The notes under the pieces: generated by a model
Told to the model about the DNA's origin: nothing
The model's database searches: none
The model's input: only the letters and a program-made list of their open reading frames with translations
Program-made: the position numbers and the translations under genes
Part shown: piece by piece, positions 15,877-23,611 of the stretch
Layout: each line of letters opens with the position of its first letter
How positions within the stretch are numbered: position 1 is the first letter of the stretch
Source of the DNA: an uncultured Gemmatimonadota bacterium
Lineage (GTDB): Bacteria; Gemmatimonadota; Gemmatimonadetes; Gemmatimonadales; Gemmatimonadaceae
DNA: 54,001 bases
Assembly: GCA_937867645.1 (NCBI GenBank)
Contig: CALMKE010000179.1
Coordinates: 1 to 54,001, forward strand
Direction: 5' to 3'

Positions 15877-17423
15877 CCCTCCGACTTCGCTTTGCTCTTC
15901 GCCTTCGGCTTCGCGGCCTTCGGCTCTTCCTTCACCATCTCGTTCGCATCCTCGCCGCCGGGCACCGGCGGACCGAAGTCCTCCGTATCGGCGGTCCCCT
16001 CGTTGATCTCGCGCAGCGCTTCCTCGTTGCCGGGGAGCGGCGCCGCGCGCGGGTCGATTCCGACCGCGGACTCCTCGGCCGGATCGCCTTCACCTTCTTC
16101 CGCCGCGCCACGGCCGACGCTCGCGGCCGTCTCGCCGGTGGCATCGTCGGTCGTCAGCTCGTTGATGATCGACATGAGCCGGTCAGCTTCCTCCGGCGCG
16201 ATTCCGGCCAGACGGAGGAAGTCTTCGCGCTCGAGATCGATGATGTCGTCGAGCCGCTTGTAACCGGCTTCCTCCAGCACCGCGGACGTGGCCGCGGAAA
16301 TTCCGTCGATCTCCGCCAAGCGCGGATTGACGGCCGAGTCCTCGGGGAGCGGCGCGAAGATCGGCTGATCGCCGGCGCGCTCCATCCACTCGCGGCTGGA
16401 ATACAGGTCGATCTTCCACTCGGTGAGCTCGGAGGCGAGCCGCACGTTCTGCCCGTTCCGGCCGATCGCGAGCGAGAGTTGATCCTCGTCCACCACCGCC
16501 TGAATCGTCTTGGTGGCCGGATCACTGAACACGCGGGCGACGCGCGCTGGCGCGAGCGCGAGCTTGGCGAAGCGCTCGGGATCCTGCGACCACGGCACGA
16601 TGTCGATCCGCTCGCCGGCCAGCTCGTTGACGACGGCCTGCACGCGCGAGCCCTTCACGCCCACGCACGCGCCCACCGGATCCACCGCGTCGTCGCGGGA
16701 AAACACGGCGATCTTGGTGCGGCTGCCGACCTCGCGGGCGGCCGCGCGGATCTCGACGATCCCCTGCTGGATCTCCGGCACCTCGAGCTTGAACAGCGCC
16801 TGCACGAACATCGCGTCCGAGCGGCTCAGCACGAGGCGCGGGCCCTTGGGAGTCTCCTCGACGCGCTTCAGCACCGCGCGAACCGGCTCTCCCTGATGGA
16901 AATGCTCGCGGTGATTCTGCTCGCGGTACGGAATGATCGCCTCGGCCTCGCGGAACTTGTTCAGCATGACGACGAGCTTGCCGCGCTCGATCTGCTGGAC
17001 TTCGCCCGAGAGCAGCTCGCCGACGCGGCTGGAGAACTCGTCGCGGATCCGCGTGCGCTCGCCTTCCCGTACGCGCTGGATGATCCGCTGCTTCGCCGCC
17101 TGCACCGCGGTGCGGCCGAACTCGGCGAAGTCCACCGGCTCCTCCATCATGTCGCCGACCTGGAACTCCTCGTCGGTCATGCGCGCTTCCTCGAGCGCGA
17201 TCTCGCGCGCGGGATCGGTCACTTCGTCCACGACCGTCTTCAGCAGGACGATCTTGATCGATCCCTTCGACTCGTCGATGTCCACTTCGGCCTGGACCGT
17301 CGGTCCATGCCGCTTGGCCAGGGCGGCATAGATGCCGTCCTGAATGAGTCCGTGCAGCTCCGAGCGATCCAACTGCTTCGAGTTGGTCAGCTCGCGGAGC
17401 GCGATGAGAATATCTGCCGACAT
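15873..17423 (-). CDS. nusA: Transcription termination/antitermination factor NusA
   Basis: 516 residues: N-terminal RNA polymerase-binding domain, S1 domain (GELLSGEVQQIERGKLVV), tandem KH domains (VDPVGACVGVKGSRVQAVV and QLSLAIGRNGQNVRLASELT), then helix-hairpin-helix repeats (GISAATSAVLEEAGY). It ends in an acidic Glu/Asp/Ala/Lys-rich tail. NusA modulates pausing and termination by RNA polymerase. It follows rimP by eight bases. A terminator hairpin in front of this operon could be a target for autoregulation by NusA; that is inference. Confidence 0.97.
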   Translation of the reverse strand: MSADILIALRELTNSKQLDRSELHGLIQDGIYAALAKRHGPTVQAEVDIDESKGSIKIVLLKTVVDEVTDPAREIALEEARMTDEEFQVGDMMEEPVDFAEFGRTAVQAAKQRIIQRVREGERTRIRDEFSSRVGELLSGEVQQIERGKLVVMLNKFREAEAIIPYREQNHREHFHQGEPVRAVLKRVEETPKGPRLVLSRSDAMFVQALFKLEVPEIQQGIVEIRAAAREVGSRTKIAVFSRDDAVDPVGACVGVKGSRVQAVVNELAGERIDIVPWSQDPERFAKLALAPARVARVFSDPATKTIQAVVDEDQLSLAIGRNGQNVRLASELTEWKIDLYSSREWMERAGDQPIFAPLPEDSAVNPRLAEIDGISAATSAVLEEAGYKRLDDIIDLEREDFLRLAGIAPEEADRLMSIINELTTDDATGETAASVGRGAAEEGEGDPAEESAVGIDPRAAPLPGNEEALREINEGTADTEDFGPPVPGGEDANEMVKEEPKAAKPKAKSKAKSEG

Positions 17424-17431
17424 CGGGGCCT

Positions 17432-17893
17432 CTATCGATTCCAGTTAAACGAGAGCCGCGCTTCGCGCACTTCGTTGAGCGGCAGCCGCAGCTCCTCGCC
17501 CTTCGCCGTGCGCACGACAGCGATCTCCCGCCAGTCTTCGTGCTCGATTCCAACTATCTCGACCTCGGCCATCCCGCCGAGCAGGTCGCTTTTCACGTTC
17601 GCCTGCTTGCCGACGAACCGGATCCAGTCGGCCGCGTCCCGCAGCGGCCGCTCGATTCCGGGCGACGACACCTCCAGCACGTACCGCATCCCATCCTCGT
17701 CCACGTCCAGCTTCGCCTCGATCGCCCGCGATGCCCGCGCGCAATCCTCGATGCTGACATTCTGCCCATCGGTCCGGTCGATTCGAACGTCCACGATGGG
17801 GCGGTTCCTGGTGCCCCCTCGGCGGAGCTCGAAAAGCTCAAGCCCAACCTCCGCAAGCGCTTCCTTCACAATGGGTTCCAGCTCTGACTTCAT
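17432..17893 (-). CDS. rimP: Ribosome maturation factor RimP
   Basis: 153 residues with the RimP pattern: GLELFELRRGG, VDVRIDRTDGQNVSIEDCARASRAI, and YVLEVSSPGIERPL, then a C-terminal Sm-like barrel. RimP helps 30S assembly. It is the first gene of the rimP-nusA-L7Ae-infB-rbfA-truB-ribF-secD-secF operon. Upstream are a minus-strand promoter (18012-17984) and an intrinsic terminator-like hairpin (17950-17921). A TATCAT box seven bases before the ATG could also give a near-leaderless transcript, with no good -35. Confidence 0.95.
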   Translation of the reverse strand: MKSELEPIVKEALAEVGLELFELRRGGTRNRPIVDVRIDRTDGQNVSIEDCARASRAIEAKLDVDEDGMRYVLEVSSPGIERPLRDAADWIRFVGKQANVKSDLLGGMAEVEIVGIEHEDWREIAVVRTAKGEELRLPLNEVREARLSFNWNR

Positions 17894-17920
17894 CTACTTT
17901 ATGATATAGTTGCAGAGAAC

Positions 17921-17950
17921 AAAAAAATGTGGGGCGAACTTCCCCCACAT
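17921..17950 (-). terminator. Intrinsic terminator or attenuator upstream of rimP
   Basis: On the minus strand an 8-bp stem (ATGTGGGG at 17950-17943 by complement, pairing 17934-17927) with an 8-base loop is followed by a run of seven U. It would end murA-pgeF transcripts, but it also lies downstream of the predicted rimP promoter, so it may attenuate the operon. Confidence 0.88.
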
Positions 17951-17983
17951 CCCGTCGCACGAACGATCCGCGCGACAACCTTA

Positions 17984-18012
17984 AGTATAGTGGCTGATTG
18001 GGTGCGCCGCAA
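17984..18012 (-). promoter_or_regulatory. Predicted sigma70-type promoter for the rimP operon
   Basis: On the minus strand TTGCGG (18012-18007) and TATACT (17989-17984) are separated by 17 bases. The predicted start, near 17977, gives a leader of about 85 bases that contains the hairpin at 17950-17921. Confidence 0.65.
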
Positions 18013-18044
18013 TCGGAGGGGCCCTGCGTGGCTTTTCCCTTCGG

Positions 18045-18743
18045 CTACAGCCTCCGCATGATGACCGCAACCTGTCGGCCAGCATCTCCAGCGCGGTGCG
18101 AGAAGAACCGCTCGTTGTCGTGGCGCGTGCACCACGGGCTCATGCTGATCTGACGCACGCCGGCCGCCGATGCCTGCTCGGCAAGCAGCGACCGCAAATC
18201 CACCTGCCCCGGCCGGTTGGCCGGGTGCCCGGTGAGCTGCTCGCGCACGTCCGCGCTCACTTCGTAGCACCGCCCGCAGATCGCGGGGCCCAGGTGAACG
18301 CGCAGCTCCTTCGGCGACATGCCGAGCATCGAGAACGCAGCCGCGGCGCGGGTGACGAAGCCGGCGGCGGTGCCCCGCCACCCGGAATGCAGCAGCGCGA
18401 TGGTGCCGGACGGATGGACCATGAAAACGGGAACGCAGTCGGCGATGGAAACCGCGAGCGCGAGGCCTCGCTCGGAGGTCAGATGGCCGTCGCCTTCGCC
18501 GGTGCGCACCCACCCCTGCATGCCACTGCCGTGCTCCAGCAGCTTCGTCCCGTGGACCTGGCGGGCCAGCACGACCGCCGAGGCGTCGCCCGCGATCTCG
18601 CGCTCCAGGTCCGACCACCGGTTCAGGACTTCGCTCTCCGGCTCGCCGCTCGAAAGGCTGAACGTTCCCGCTTCGCGGGTCGTGGTGAAGGCGCGGACGC
18701 CGAGGTCGTCGAGCCCCGGTACGCTTTCGAGCGGAACGCTCAG
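18045..18743 (-). CDS. pgeF: Purine nucleoside phosphorylase / laccase-domain protein, apparent CTG start
   Basis: A YfiH/PgeF (DUF152) protein with ARQVHG, IADCVPVF and LLHSGWRGTAAG, carrying the His-Cys-His zinc ligands, and HLGPAICGRCYEVS. Characterised members act as purine nucleoside phosphorylases, or in E. coli remove a wrong amino acid from peptidoglycan precursors. The start fits CTG 18743-18741, which overlaps the murA TGA as CTGA, the same geometry as the usual ATGA coupling. No ATG, GTG or TTG exists in frame near there, and the first downstream GTG would delete about 50 conserved residues. Length from CTG is 232 residues. It is the last gene before the rimP promoter. Confidence 0.85.
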   Translation of the reverse strand: MSVPLESVPGLDDLGVRAFTTTREAGTFSLSSGEPESEVLNRWSDLEREIAGDASAVVLARQVHGTKLLEHGSGMQGWVRTGEGDGHLTSERGLALAVSIADCVPVFMVHPSGTIALLHSGWRGTAAGFVTRAAAAFSMLGMSPKELRVHLGPAICGRCYEVSADVREQLTGHPANRPGQVDLRSLLAEQASAAGVRQISMSPWCTRHDNERFFSHRAGDAGRQVAVIMRRL

Positions 18744-20065
18744 ACTACGCGACCGGCGGGTGGCTCGCCGCGGCGGTCCTCCACGCGACGGATATTGGCG
18801 CCGAGTGCGTTCAGCCGCTCGTCGATCCGCTCGTACCCGCGCTCGATCTGCTGGACGTTGTTGATCCGGCTGGTGCCGTCGGCGCACATGGCCGCCAGAA
18901 GCAGCGCCATTCCCGCGCGGATGTCCGGCGAATCCATGTACGCGCCGTGCAGCCGCTGGGGACCGGTGATCAGAGCGCGATGCGGGTCGCACAGCACGAT
19001 GCGCGCACCCATGGCGATCAGCTTGTCCACGAAGAAGAGCCGCGACTCGAACATCTTCTCGTGCATCATGATCAGCCCCTTGCACTGCGTCGCCGTGACG
19101 ATCGCGATGGACATCGTGTCGGCGGGAAAAGCCGGCCACGGCTGATCTTCCAGCTTGGAGATGTGCCCGCCGTGATCCGGCTGGATCTCCTTCGACTGCT
19201 TGGCCGGAACGATGAGATCGTCCCCTTCGACCGTGCATTCGATTCCCATCTTGGCGAAGCCCATGCGGGTGGAGCGGAGATGCTCCACGCCGGCGTCCAC
19301 GATGCGAAGCTCCGAGCCGGTCACCGCGGCCAGGCCGATGAACGACCCGACCTCGATGTGATCCGGGCCGATGGCGTGAGTGACCGGGCCGTGTCCCAGC
19401 TCCCTCTCGCCGTGGATCGTCATGGTGTTGGTGCCGATGCCTTCGATCCGGGCGCCGAGCTTCTCGAGGAAAAGCGCCAGGTCCTGGACGTGCGGCTCGC
19501 TCGCGCAGTTCCGCAGGATCGTGGTGCCCTCGGCGGCCGCGGCCGCCATCAGCGCGTTCTCCGTGGCCGTGACGCTCGGCTCGTCCAGAAACACGTCGGC
19601 GCCGGTGAACTGCTTGGCGGTGAGCTCGAACTGATCGCTGGCATTCACCTTGGCGCCGAGCGCCTGCAGCGCCAGGAAGTGAGTGTCCAGCCGGCGGCGC
19701 CCGATCACGTCGCCGCCCGGAGCGGGAAGCGAAACCTCGCCGCACCGCGCCAGCAGTGGCGCCGCGAGCAGGATGGACGCGCGGATCGTGGCGCACAGCA
19801 CCGGGTCGAGGTTCGTGCCATCGAGCTCAGCGGCGTGCACTTCGAGAGTATTTCTGCCTTCCCAGTCGATCACCACGCCCATCGAGCGGATCAGCGCGAC
19901 GAGCGTTTCCATGTCACGGATTCGCGGTACGTTCTCGAGCCGCACCGGATGGCGTGACAGGAGCGCGGCGGCCAGAATGGGCAGCGCGGCGTTCTTGTTG
20001 CCCGAGGGGCGGATGGATCCCTTGAGGGTCGCTCTCCCTTCGACTACGTACTGGACGGCGGGCAT
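18740..20065 (-). CDS. murA: UDP-GlcNAc 1-carboxyvinyltransferase with Asp active-site residue
   Basis: 441 residues with the EPSP synthase-like fold: N-terminal GSIRPSGNKNAALPILAAAL, then IRASILLAAPLLARCGEVSLP and PGGDVIGRR. The position normally held by catalytic Cys (C115 in E. coli, PGGCAIG) is Asp119. MurA transfers enolpyruvate from PEP to UDP-GlcNAc, the first committed step of peptidoglycan synthesis. Asp at this site is known from mycobacteria and chlamydia and makes the enzyme insensitive to fosfomycin. pgeF overlaps its stop. Divergent from the 20249 gene across a heptamer inverted repeat. Confidence 0.95.
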   Translation of the reverse strand: MPAVQYVVEGRATLKGSIRPSGNKNAALPILAAALLSRHPVRLENVPRIRDMETLVALIRSMGVVIDWEGRNTLEVHAAELDGTNLDPVLCATIRASILLAAPLLARCGEVSLPAPGGDVIGRRRLDTHFLALQALGAKVNASDQFELTAKQFTGADVFLDEPSVTATENALMAAAAAEGTTILRNCASEPHVQDLALFLEKLGARIEGIGTNTMTIHGERELGHGPVTHAIGPDHIEVGSFIGLAAVTGSELRIVDAGVEHLRSTRMGFAKMGIECTVEGDDLIVPAKQSKEIQPDHGGHISKLEDQPWPAFPADTMSIAIVTATQCKGLIMMHEKMFESRLFFVDKLIAMGARIVLCDPHRALITGPQRLHGAYMDSPDIRAGMALLLAAMCADGTSRINNVQQIERGYERIDERLNALGANIRRVEDRRGEPPAGRVV

Positions 20066-20107
20066 GGATTTCGGTCTGGAGGTGAAGGTGAAATATCACC
20101 GGAAAGC

Positions 20108-20221
20108 AGCTGTTGGCTATTGGCTATTGGCTGTTGGCGTCAATTCAAAGTTCACAGGCAGCGGGTAGATTTGAATCGCGGTTGCCACTAGCCAACAGCC
20201 AATAGCCAACAGCCAACAGCT
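20108..20221. repeat. Inverted repeat built of TTGGCTA-family heptamers
   Basis: Arm 20108-20138 and arm 20191-20221, each 31 bases and made of four heptamers plus flanks, are reverse complements with one mismatch. The 52-base spacer contains a smaller inverted pair, ATTCAAA and TTTGAAT. The element fills most of the murA/20249 divergent intergenic region. Confidence 0.93.
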
Positions 20222-20248
20222 CAGAATGGCCCTTCCCTTGCACACATC

Positions 20249-20959
20249 GTGCGCGTGACCAACTGGACGATGGCGGTTCTCGACTTGCTCGCGCAGCAGG
20301 CCGCTGTGCTGCCGGACACGATCTTCACCAAGCAGGTGGCGGATGATCCCAGCTGGTGGGACCGGATCACGAGCGTCGCGAGCGGCATTCTTACCATCAC
20401 GTTCCTCATGCTCTCGGCGGCGCTGATACCGGCTGCTCTGAACGTGAGGAAGACGCACAAGAAGATCAGCGGCACGCTCGACCGGATTTATGGCGACATC
20501 AATCCGCTCATGCGGCACGCCAGCTCGATCGCGGACAACCTGGACTACATCACCACGTCGCTCAGGGTGGACGTCCAGCAGGTGAACCAGACGGTCGCGT
20601 CGGCCAACCAGAAGCTGCTCAAGGCGGCGGAGCTGGCCGAGGACAGGATCAACGAGCTGAATGCTCTGCTGGAAGTGGCGCAGGAGGAGATCGAGGCGGT
20701 GTTCGTCGCCTCCGTGTCCACGATCAAGGGAGTAGGTACCGGCGCGAAGACCTTCGCCCGCGGCCGCGGACGGAAAGCGCGGCGCGCGCGCCTGCGCGAT
20801 CCGGGATTGGTGGAGGCAGTGGAGCGGGTCGGTGACGCGCTCGAGGAATCTTTCGCAGACGAGTCTTTTGACGAGGAGGGGCTGGACAATGGTGGCATCA
20901 TCGGAGACCAAGGGGCCGACAGCCGGCCAGAAACGCCGCGCATCCGCCCCCGTGGATGA
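20249..20959 (+). CDS. Membrane-anchored coiled-coil protein, DUF948-like
   Basis: About 236 residues from GTG 20249; a start at ATG 20270 is also possible. One membrane segment near residues 46-65 (GILTITFLMLSAALIPAAL) is followed by a long amphipathic helix with ISGTLDRIYGDINPLM, typical of DUF948-like proteins related to methyl-accepting helices. The C-terminus has an Arg-rich stretch, then an acidic region. Function unknown. It overlaps the next gene by 71 bases in another frame and starts a three-gene plus-strand unit. Confidence 0.75.
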   Translation: MRVTNWTMAVLDLLAQQAAVLPDTIFTKQVADDPSWWDRITSVASGILTITFLMLSAALIPAALNVRKTHKKISGTLDRIYGDINPLMRHASSIADNLDYITTSLRVDVQQVNQTVASANQKLLKAAELAEDRINELNALLEVAQEEIEAVFVASVSTIKGVGTGAKTFARGRGRKARRARLRDPGLVEAVERVGDALEESFADESFDEEGLDNGGIIGDQGADSRPETPRIRPRG

Positions 20960-21389
20960 TTTTCAGGACGAGCGCGAGGAGCAGTTCGACCTCCTGACCG
21001 CGGCGGTGATCGGCGTGGCGATCGGCGCGGGCATCGCCCTGCTCGTTCGCAGAGGGCCGAGCGGCAACCGGCCGCTGAGACCGGTGCTGGACGCGGTGGG
21101 CCGCGGCGCGAAGTGGAGCGGCGCCATGGGTCTCGAGGGAGCGCGCTGGGCCGGCGACACGATCCCGCCGTACGCGCGCAGGGCGCGCAAGAGCGCGGTG
21201 CGCGGCGCCCGCTGGGCGCGCGAACACAGCGAGCCGCTGCTCGATCGGTTGCCGGCGCTCGAGGACGTGACGGAGACGGTGCGCGATTACGTGGACGCAG
21301 CGCGCGAAGCCATCAACGAGACGGTCGAGCACGAAGCGCGTGATCTCCGCAAAGCGATCCGGCGGCAGCGAAAGCGGATCGGGATCTAG
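20889..21389 (+). CDS. Single-pass membrane protein, YtxH-like architecture
   Basis: The start ATG 20889 is chosen for the GAGGAGGGG Shine-Dalgarno before it, giving 166 residues. A short polar N-terminus precedes one membrane segment (LLTAAVIGVAIGAGIALLVRR), followed by a basic amphipathic region ending in KAIRRQRKRIGI. The layout resembles YtxH-type stress proteins but I cannot confirm homology. It overlaps the previous gene by 71 and the next by 50 bases, so the three are likely translated together. Confidence 0.72.
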   Translation: MVASSETKGPTAGQKRRASAPVDDFQDEREEQFDLLTAAVIGVAIGAGIALLVRRGPSGNRPLRPVLDAVGRGAKWSGAMGLEGARWAGDTIPPYARRARKSAVRGARWAREHSEPLLDRLPALEDVTETVRDYVDAAREAINETVEHEARDLRKAIRRQRKRIGI

Positions 21390-22311
21390 GATTCGTCGCG
21401 CTGGCCTCGCGGCGATCGCCGCGCTCGTACTCGTCGCCCTCACACCGGACGCCGCGTACGCCTGGACGCCGGGCACGCACATCTTCCTCGGCGAGGCGCT
21501 GCTCAAGTCGCTGCACCTCGTGCCGGGAAACATCGCCACGCTCATATCCGCGTTCCCGCACGATTTTCTGTACGGCTCGATCGCGGCCGACACGAGTATG
21601 GCCAAGAAGTACGCGCTGGCCGGCAGGCACTGTCACTCGTGGAAGGTCGGGCTGGAGATTCACGAGCGGGCGCGAAATGACCCGGTGCGGAGCTTCGCTC
21701 TGGGCTATCTCGCGCACCTCGCGGCCGATTCCGTCGCCCACAACTACTTCGTCCCCCGCCAACTCACGGTCACGTCCACGACCAGCGCGATCGGACACAG
21801 CTACTGGGAGAGCCGGTTCGAGATGCACCTGGGCGAGCGGTTCTCGCGGCTGGCGCGCGAGGTGATTCTGCGCGACCACGAGCACTCCGACGCGCATCTC
21901 GACCGCATCCTCAGCCCGACGATCTTCAGCACGCCCACCAACCGCCGGATCTTCCGCGGCATGGTGCGCGTGGCGGACTCGGACGGGTGGCAGCGCATCT
22001 TCCAGATGATCTCGGAGAACAGCCGCTGGGACCTGGGCGAGCGGGAGTCGGCCGCGTACATGGAGCGATCGTTCGACTACATCGTGGACTTCCTCAATCG
22101 GTTCGATTCATCCGAGGTGTTCGCGCTCGATCCGGCCGGGACCGCTCCACTGAGACAGGCGAAGCGCATCCGCCGCGCGGCGCTGAACAAGGGCGGCGGG
22201 GAGGAAAAAGTCGAGAGCGCCGCGCTCAAGCACTTCGCCATGCCCGACACGCAACTGTCGTACGTCGCGCGGATCGGCGGCTCGGTGTACGAGCTCGCGA
22301 AGCGCGGCTAG
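21340..22311 (+). CDS. Secreted zinc-dependent phospholipase C-like protein
   Basis: 323 residues from GTG 21340, with a signal peptide (basic start, LAAIAALVLVAL, then DAAYA). The mature N-terminus is WTPGTHIFLG; further on are FPHDFLYGSIAADTS, HCHSW and GYLAHLAADSVAHNYFVP. These Trp/His/Asp residues match the zinc sites of the zinc-dependent phospholipase C (S1/P1 nuclease-like) superfamily. Likely an exported hydrolase of phospholipids or nucleic acids. The start lies 50 bases inside the previous gene; no nearer in-frame start keeps a complete signal peptide. Confidence 0.8.
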   Translation: MISAKRSGGSESGSGSRIRRAGLAAIAALVLVALTPDAAYAWTPGTHIFLGEALLKSLHLVPGNIATLISAFPHDFLYGSIAADTSMAKKYALAGRHCHSWKVGLEIHERARNDPVRSFALGYLAHLAADSVAHNYFVPRQLTVTSTTSAIGHSYWESRFEMHLGERFSRLAREVILRDHEHSDAHLDRILSPTIFSTPTNRRIFRGMVRVADSDGWQRIFQMISENSRWDLGERESAAYMERSFDYIVDFLNRFDSSEVFALDPAGTAPLRQAKRIRRAALNKGGGEEKVESAALKHFAMPDTQLSYVARIGGSVYELAKRG

Positions 22312-22359
22312 CTGACCGGCCTCTCGCGCGCCGCGCGACCCTGGCGCCACATTCCGACC

Positions 22360-22911
22360 ATGCCGTTCGACCTGCAGCCCGCGCTGCGCGGTGACTTGCT
22401 CGAGCTTCGTCCGCTGCGGGCGGACGACTTCGACGCCCTGTTCGCCGCCGCGTCGGACCCGCTGATCTGGGAACAGCACCCGGAGAGCGACCGCTACACC
22501 GCCGAGAAATTCCGGCGCTATTTCGACGGCGCCATGCAGTCCGGAGGCGCGTTCGCGGTGATGGACCGCGCCTCTGGCCAGGTGGTGGGCTCGACGCGCT
22601 ATCACGGGTACGATCCCGTGGCGCGCGAGATCGAGATCGGCTGGACGTTCCTCGCGCGGTCCCACTGGGGCGGCGCGTACAACCAGGAGATGAAGCGGCT
22701 GCTGCTGGAGCACGCGTTCCAGTTCGTGGACCGCGTGGTCTTTCTCGTAGGCCCGTCCAACATCCGCTCGCAGCGCGCCGTCGAAAAGATCGGCGGAAGA
22801 CTGGCCGGAACTCGCGTGAGCGACGGCCGCGAGAGTCTCCTCTTCGTGATTACGGCGGAGTCGCTCAACCGAACGGAGGCGTTGATTAAGCTTCGGGAAC
22901 GTTCCGTCTAG
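22360..22911 (+). CDS. GNAT N-acetyltransferase, RimJ/RimL type
   Basis: 183 residues of the acetyltransferase_3 type: LELRPLRADDFDALF at the N-terminus, EIEIGWTFLARSHWGGAYNQEMKRLLLEHAF as acetyl-CoA-binding core, VGPSNIRSQRAVEKIGGR near the C-terminus. It transfers an acetyl group from acetyl-CoA to an amine; the substrate could be a protein N-terminus or a small molecule and cannot be told from sequence. It stands 48 bases after the phospholipase-like gene. Confidence 0.87.
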   Translation: MPFDLQPALRGDLLELRPLRADDFDALFAAASDPLIWEQHPESDRYTAEKFRRYFDGAMQSGGAFAVMDRASGQVVGSTRYHGYDPVAREIEIGWTFLARSHWGGAYNQEMKRLLLEHAFQFVDRVVFLVGPSNIRSQRAVEKIGGRLAGTRVSDGRESLLFVITAESLNRTEALIKLRERSV

Positions 22912-22936
22912 CTCCAACACAACGGAGGCAATGCCC

Positions 22937-23428
22937 ATGAGTCCCGGGAAAATCACGCCCTGCCTGTGGTTCGACACGCAGGCCGAAGAGGCCGCGAACT
23001 TCTACGTCTCGATCTTTCCCAATTCGAAGATCCTGCGAATCCAGCGCTACCCGGAAGCCGGCACCGAGGTGCACGGCAAGCCCGCCGGAAGCGTGATGGT
23101 CGTGGACTTCTCGCTGGACGGCCAGGAATTCACGGCCCTCAACGGCGGGCCGCAGTTCAAGTTCGACGAGGCCATCTCGTTCCAGGTGCCGTGCGCCGAC
23201 CAGAAGGAGCTCGACTACTTCTGGAGCAAGCTGACCTCCGACGGCGGCGAGGAAGGCCCCTGTGGCTGGGCGAAGGACAAGTTCGGGCTGTCCTGGCAGG
23301 TGGCTCCCGCCCGGCTGCTCGAGATGTGGTCCGACCCCGACCCCGCCAAGCGGGAGCGCGTGATGACGCAGATGCTGAAGATGAAAAAGCTCGACATCGC
23401 CCCGCTCGAGCGGGCATTCGCGGGATAA
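22937..23428 (+). CDS. VOC family protein (3-demethylubiquinone methyltransferase-like, PhnB-like)
   Basis: Start ATG 22937 lies eight bases after GGAGG, whereas ATG 22931 lies only two bases from it; 163 residues result. The glyoxalase-fold pattern is ITPCLWFDTQAEEAANFY, SVMVVDFSLDGQEFTALNGGP and DKFGLSWQVAP. This group is annotated as 3-demethylubiquinone-9 3-methyltransferase-like, although most members are uncharacterised and no methyltransferase domain is present. It ends 22 bases before a predicted promoter. Confidence 0.88.
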   Translation: MSPGKITPCLWFDTQAEEAANFYVSIFPNSKILRIQRYPEAGTEVHGKPAGSVMVVDFSLDGQEFTALNGGPQFKFDEAISFQVPCADQKELDYFWSKLTSDGGEEGPCGWAKDKFGLSWQVAPARLLEMWSDPDPAKRERVMTQMLKMKKLDIAPLERAFAG

Positions 23429-23449
23429 CGGCCTCCGGAGACAGCGCCG

Positions 23450-23484
23450 TTGCCATTTGTCGATTTACTTTGTAGTATAAAGTA
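23450..23484 (+). promoter_or_regulatory. Promoter with overlapping palindromic operator before the barrel gene
   Basis: TTGCCA (23450-23455) and TAGTAT (23473-23478) are spaced 17 bases apart. The palindrome TACTTT-7-AAAGTA (23466-23484) overlaps the -10 box, as expected for a repressor site. The downstream gene starts at 23612, giving a leader of over 100 bases. Confidence 0.6.
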
Positions 23485-23611
23485 CTTGGCTGACACCGGC
23501 GCGAAGACTGAAACCCCCCGGTGCGGCTCTCGTAATGAGCGCATGGGATGGCCCGCGGGAATGTCCCGCTCTGTCTCCGCTGGACACAAACTCTTACAAG
23601 CGATCTCCCCG

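Noticed and set aside
17894-17906. Leaderless rimP promoter (TATCAT seven bases before the ATG)
   Set aside because: No acceptable -35 box at 16-18 bases; the TTGCGG-TATACT pair further upstream is better.
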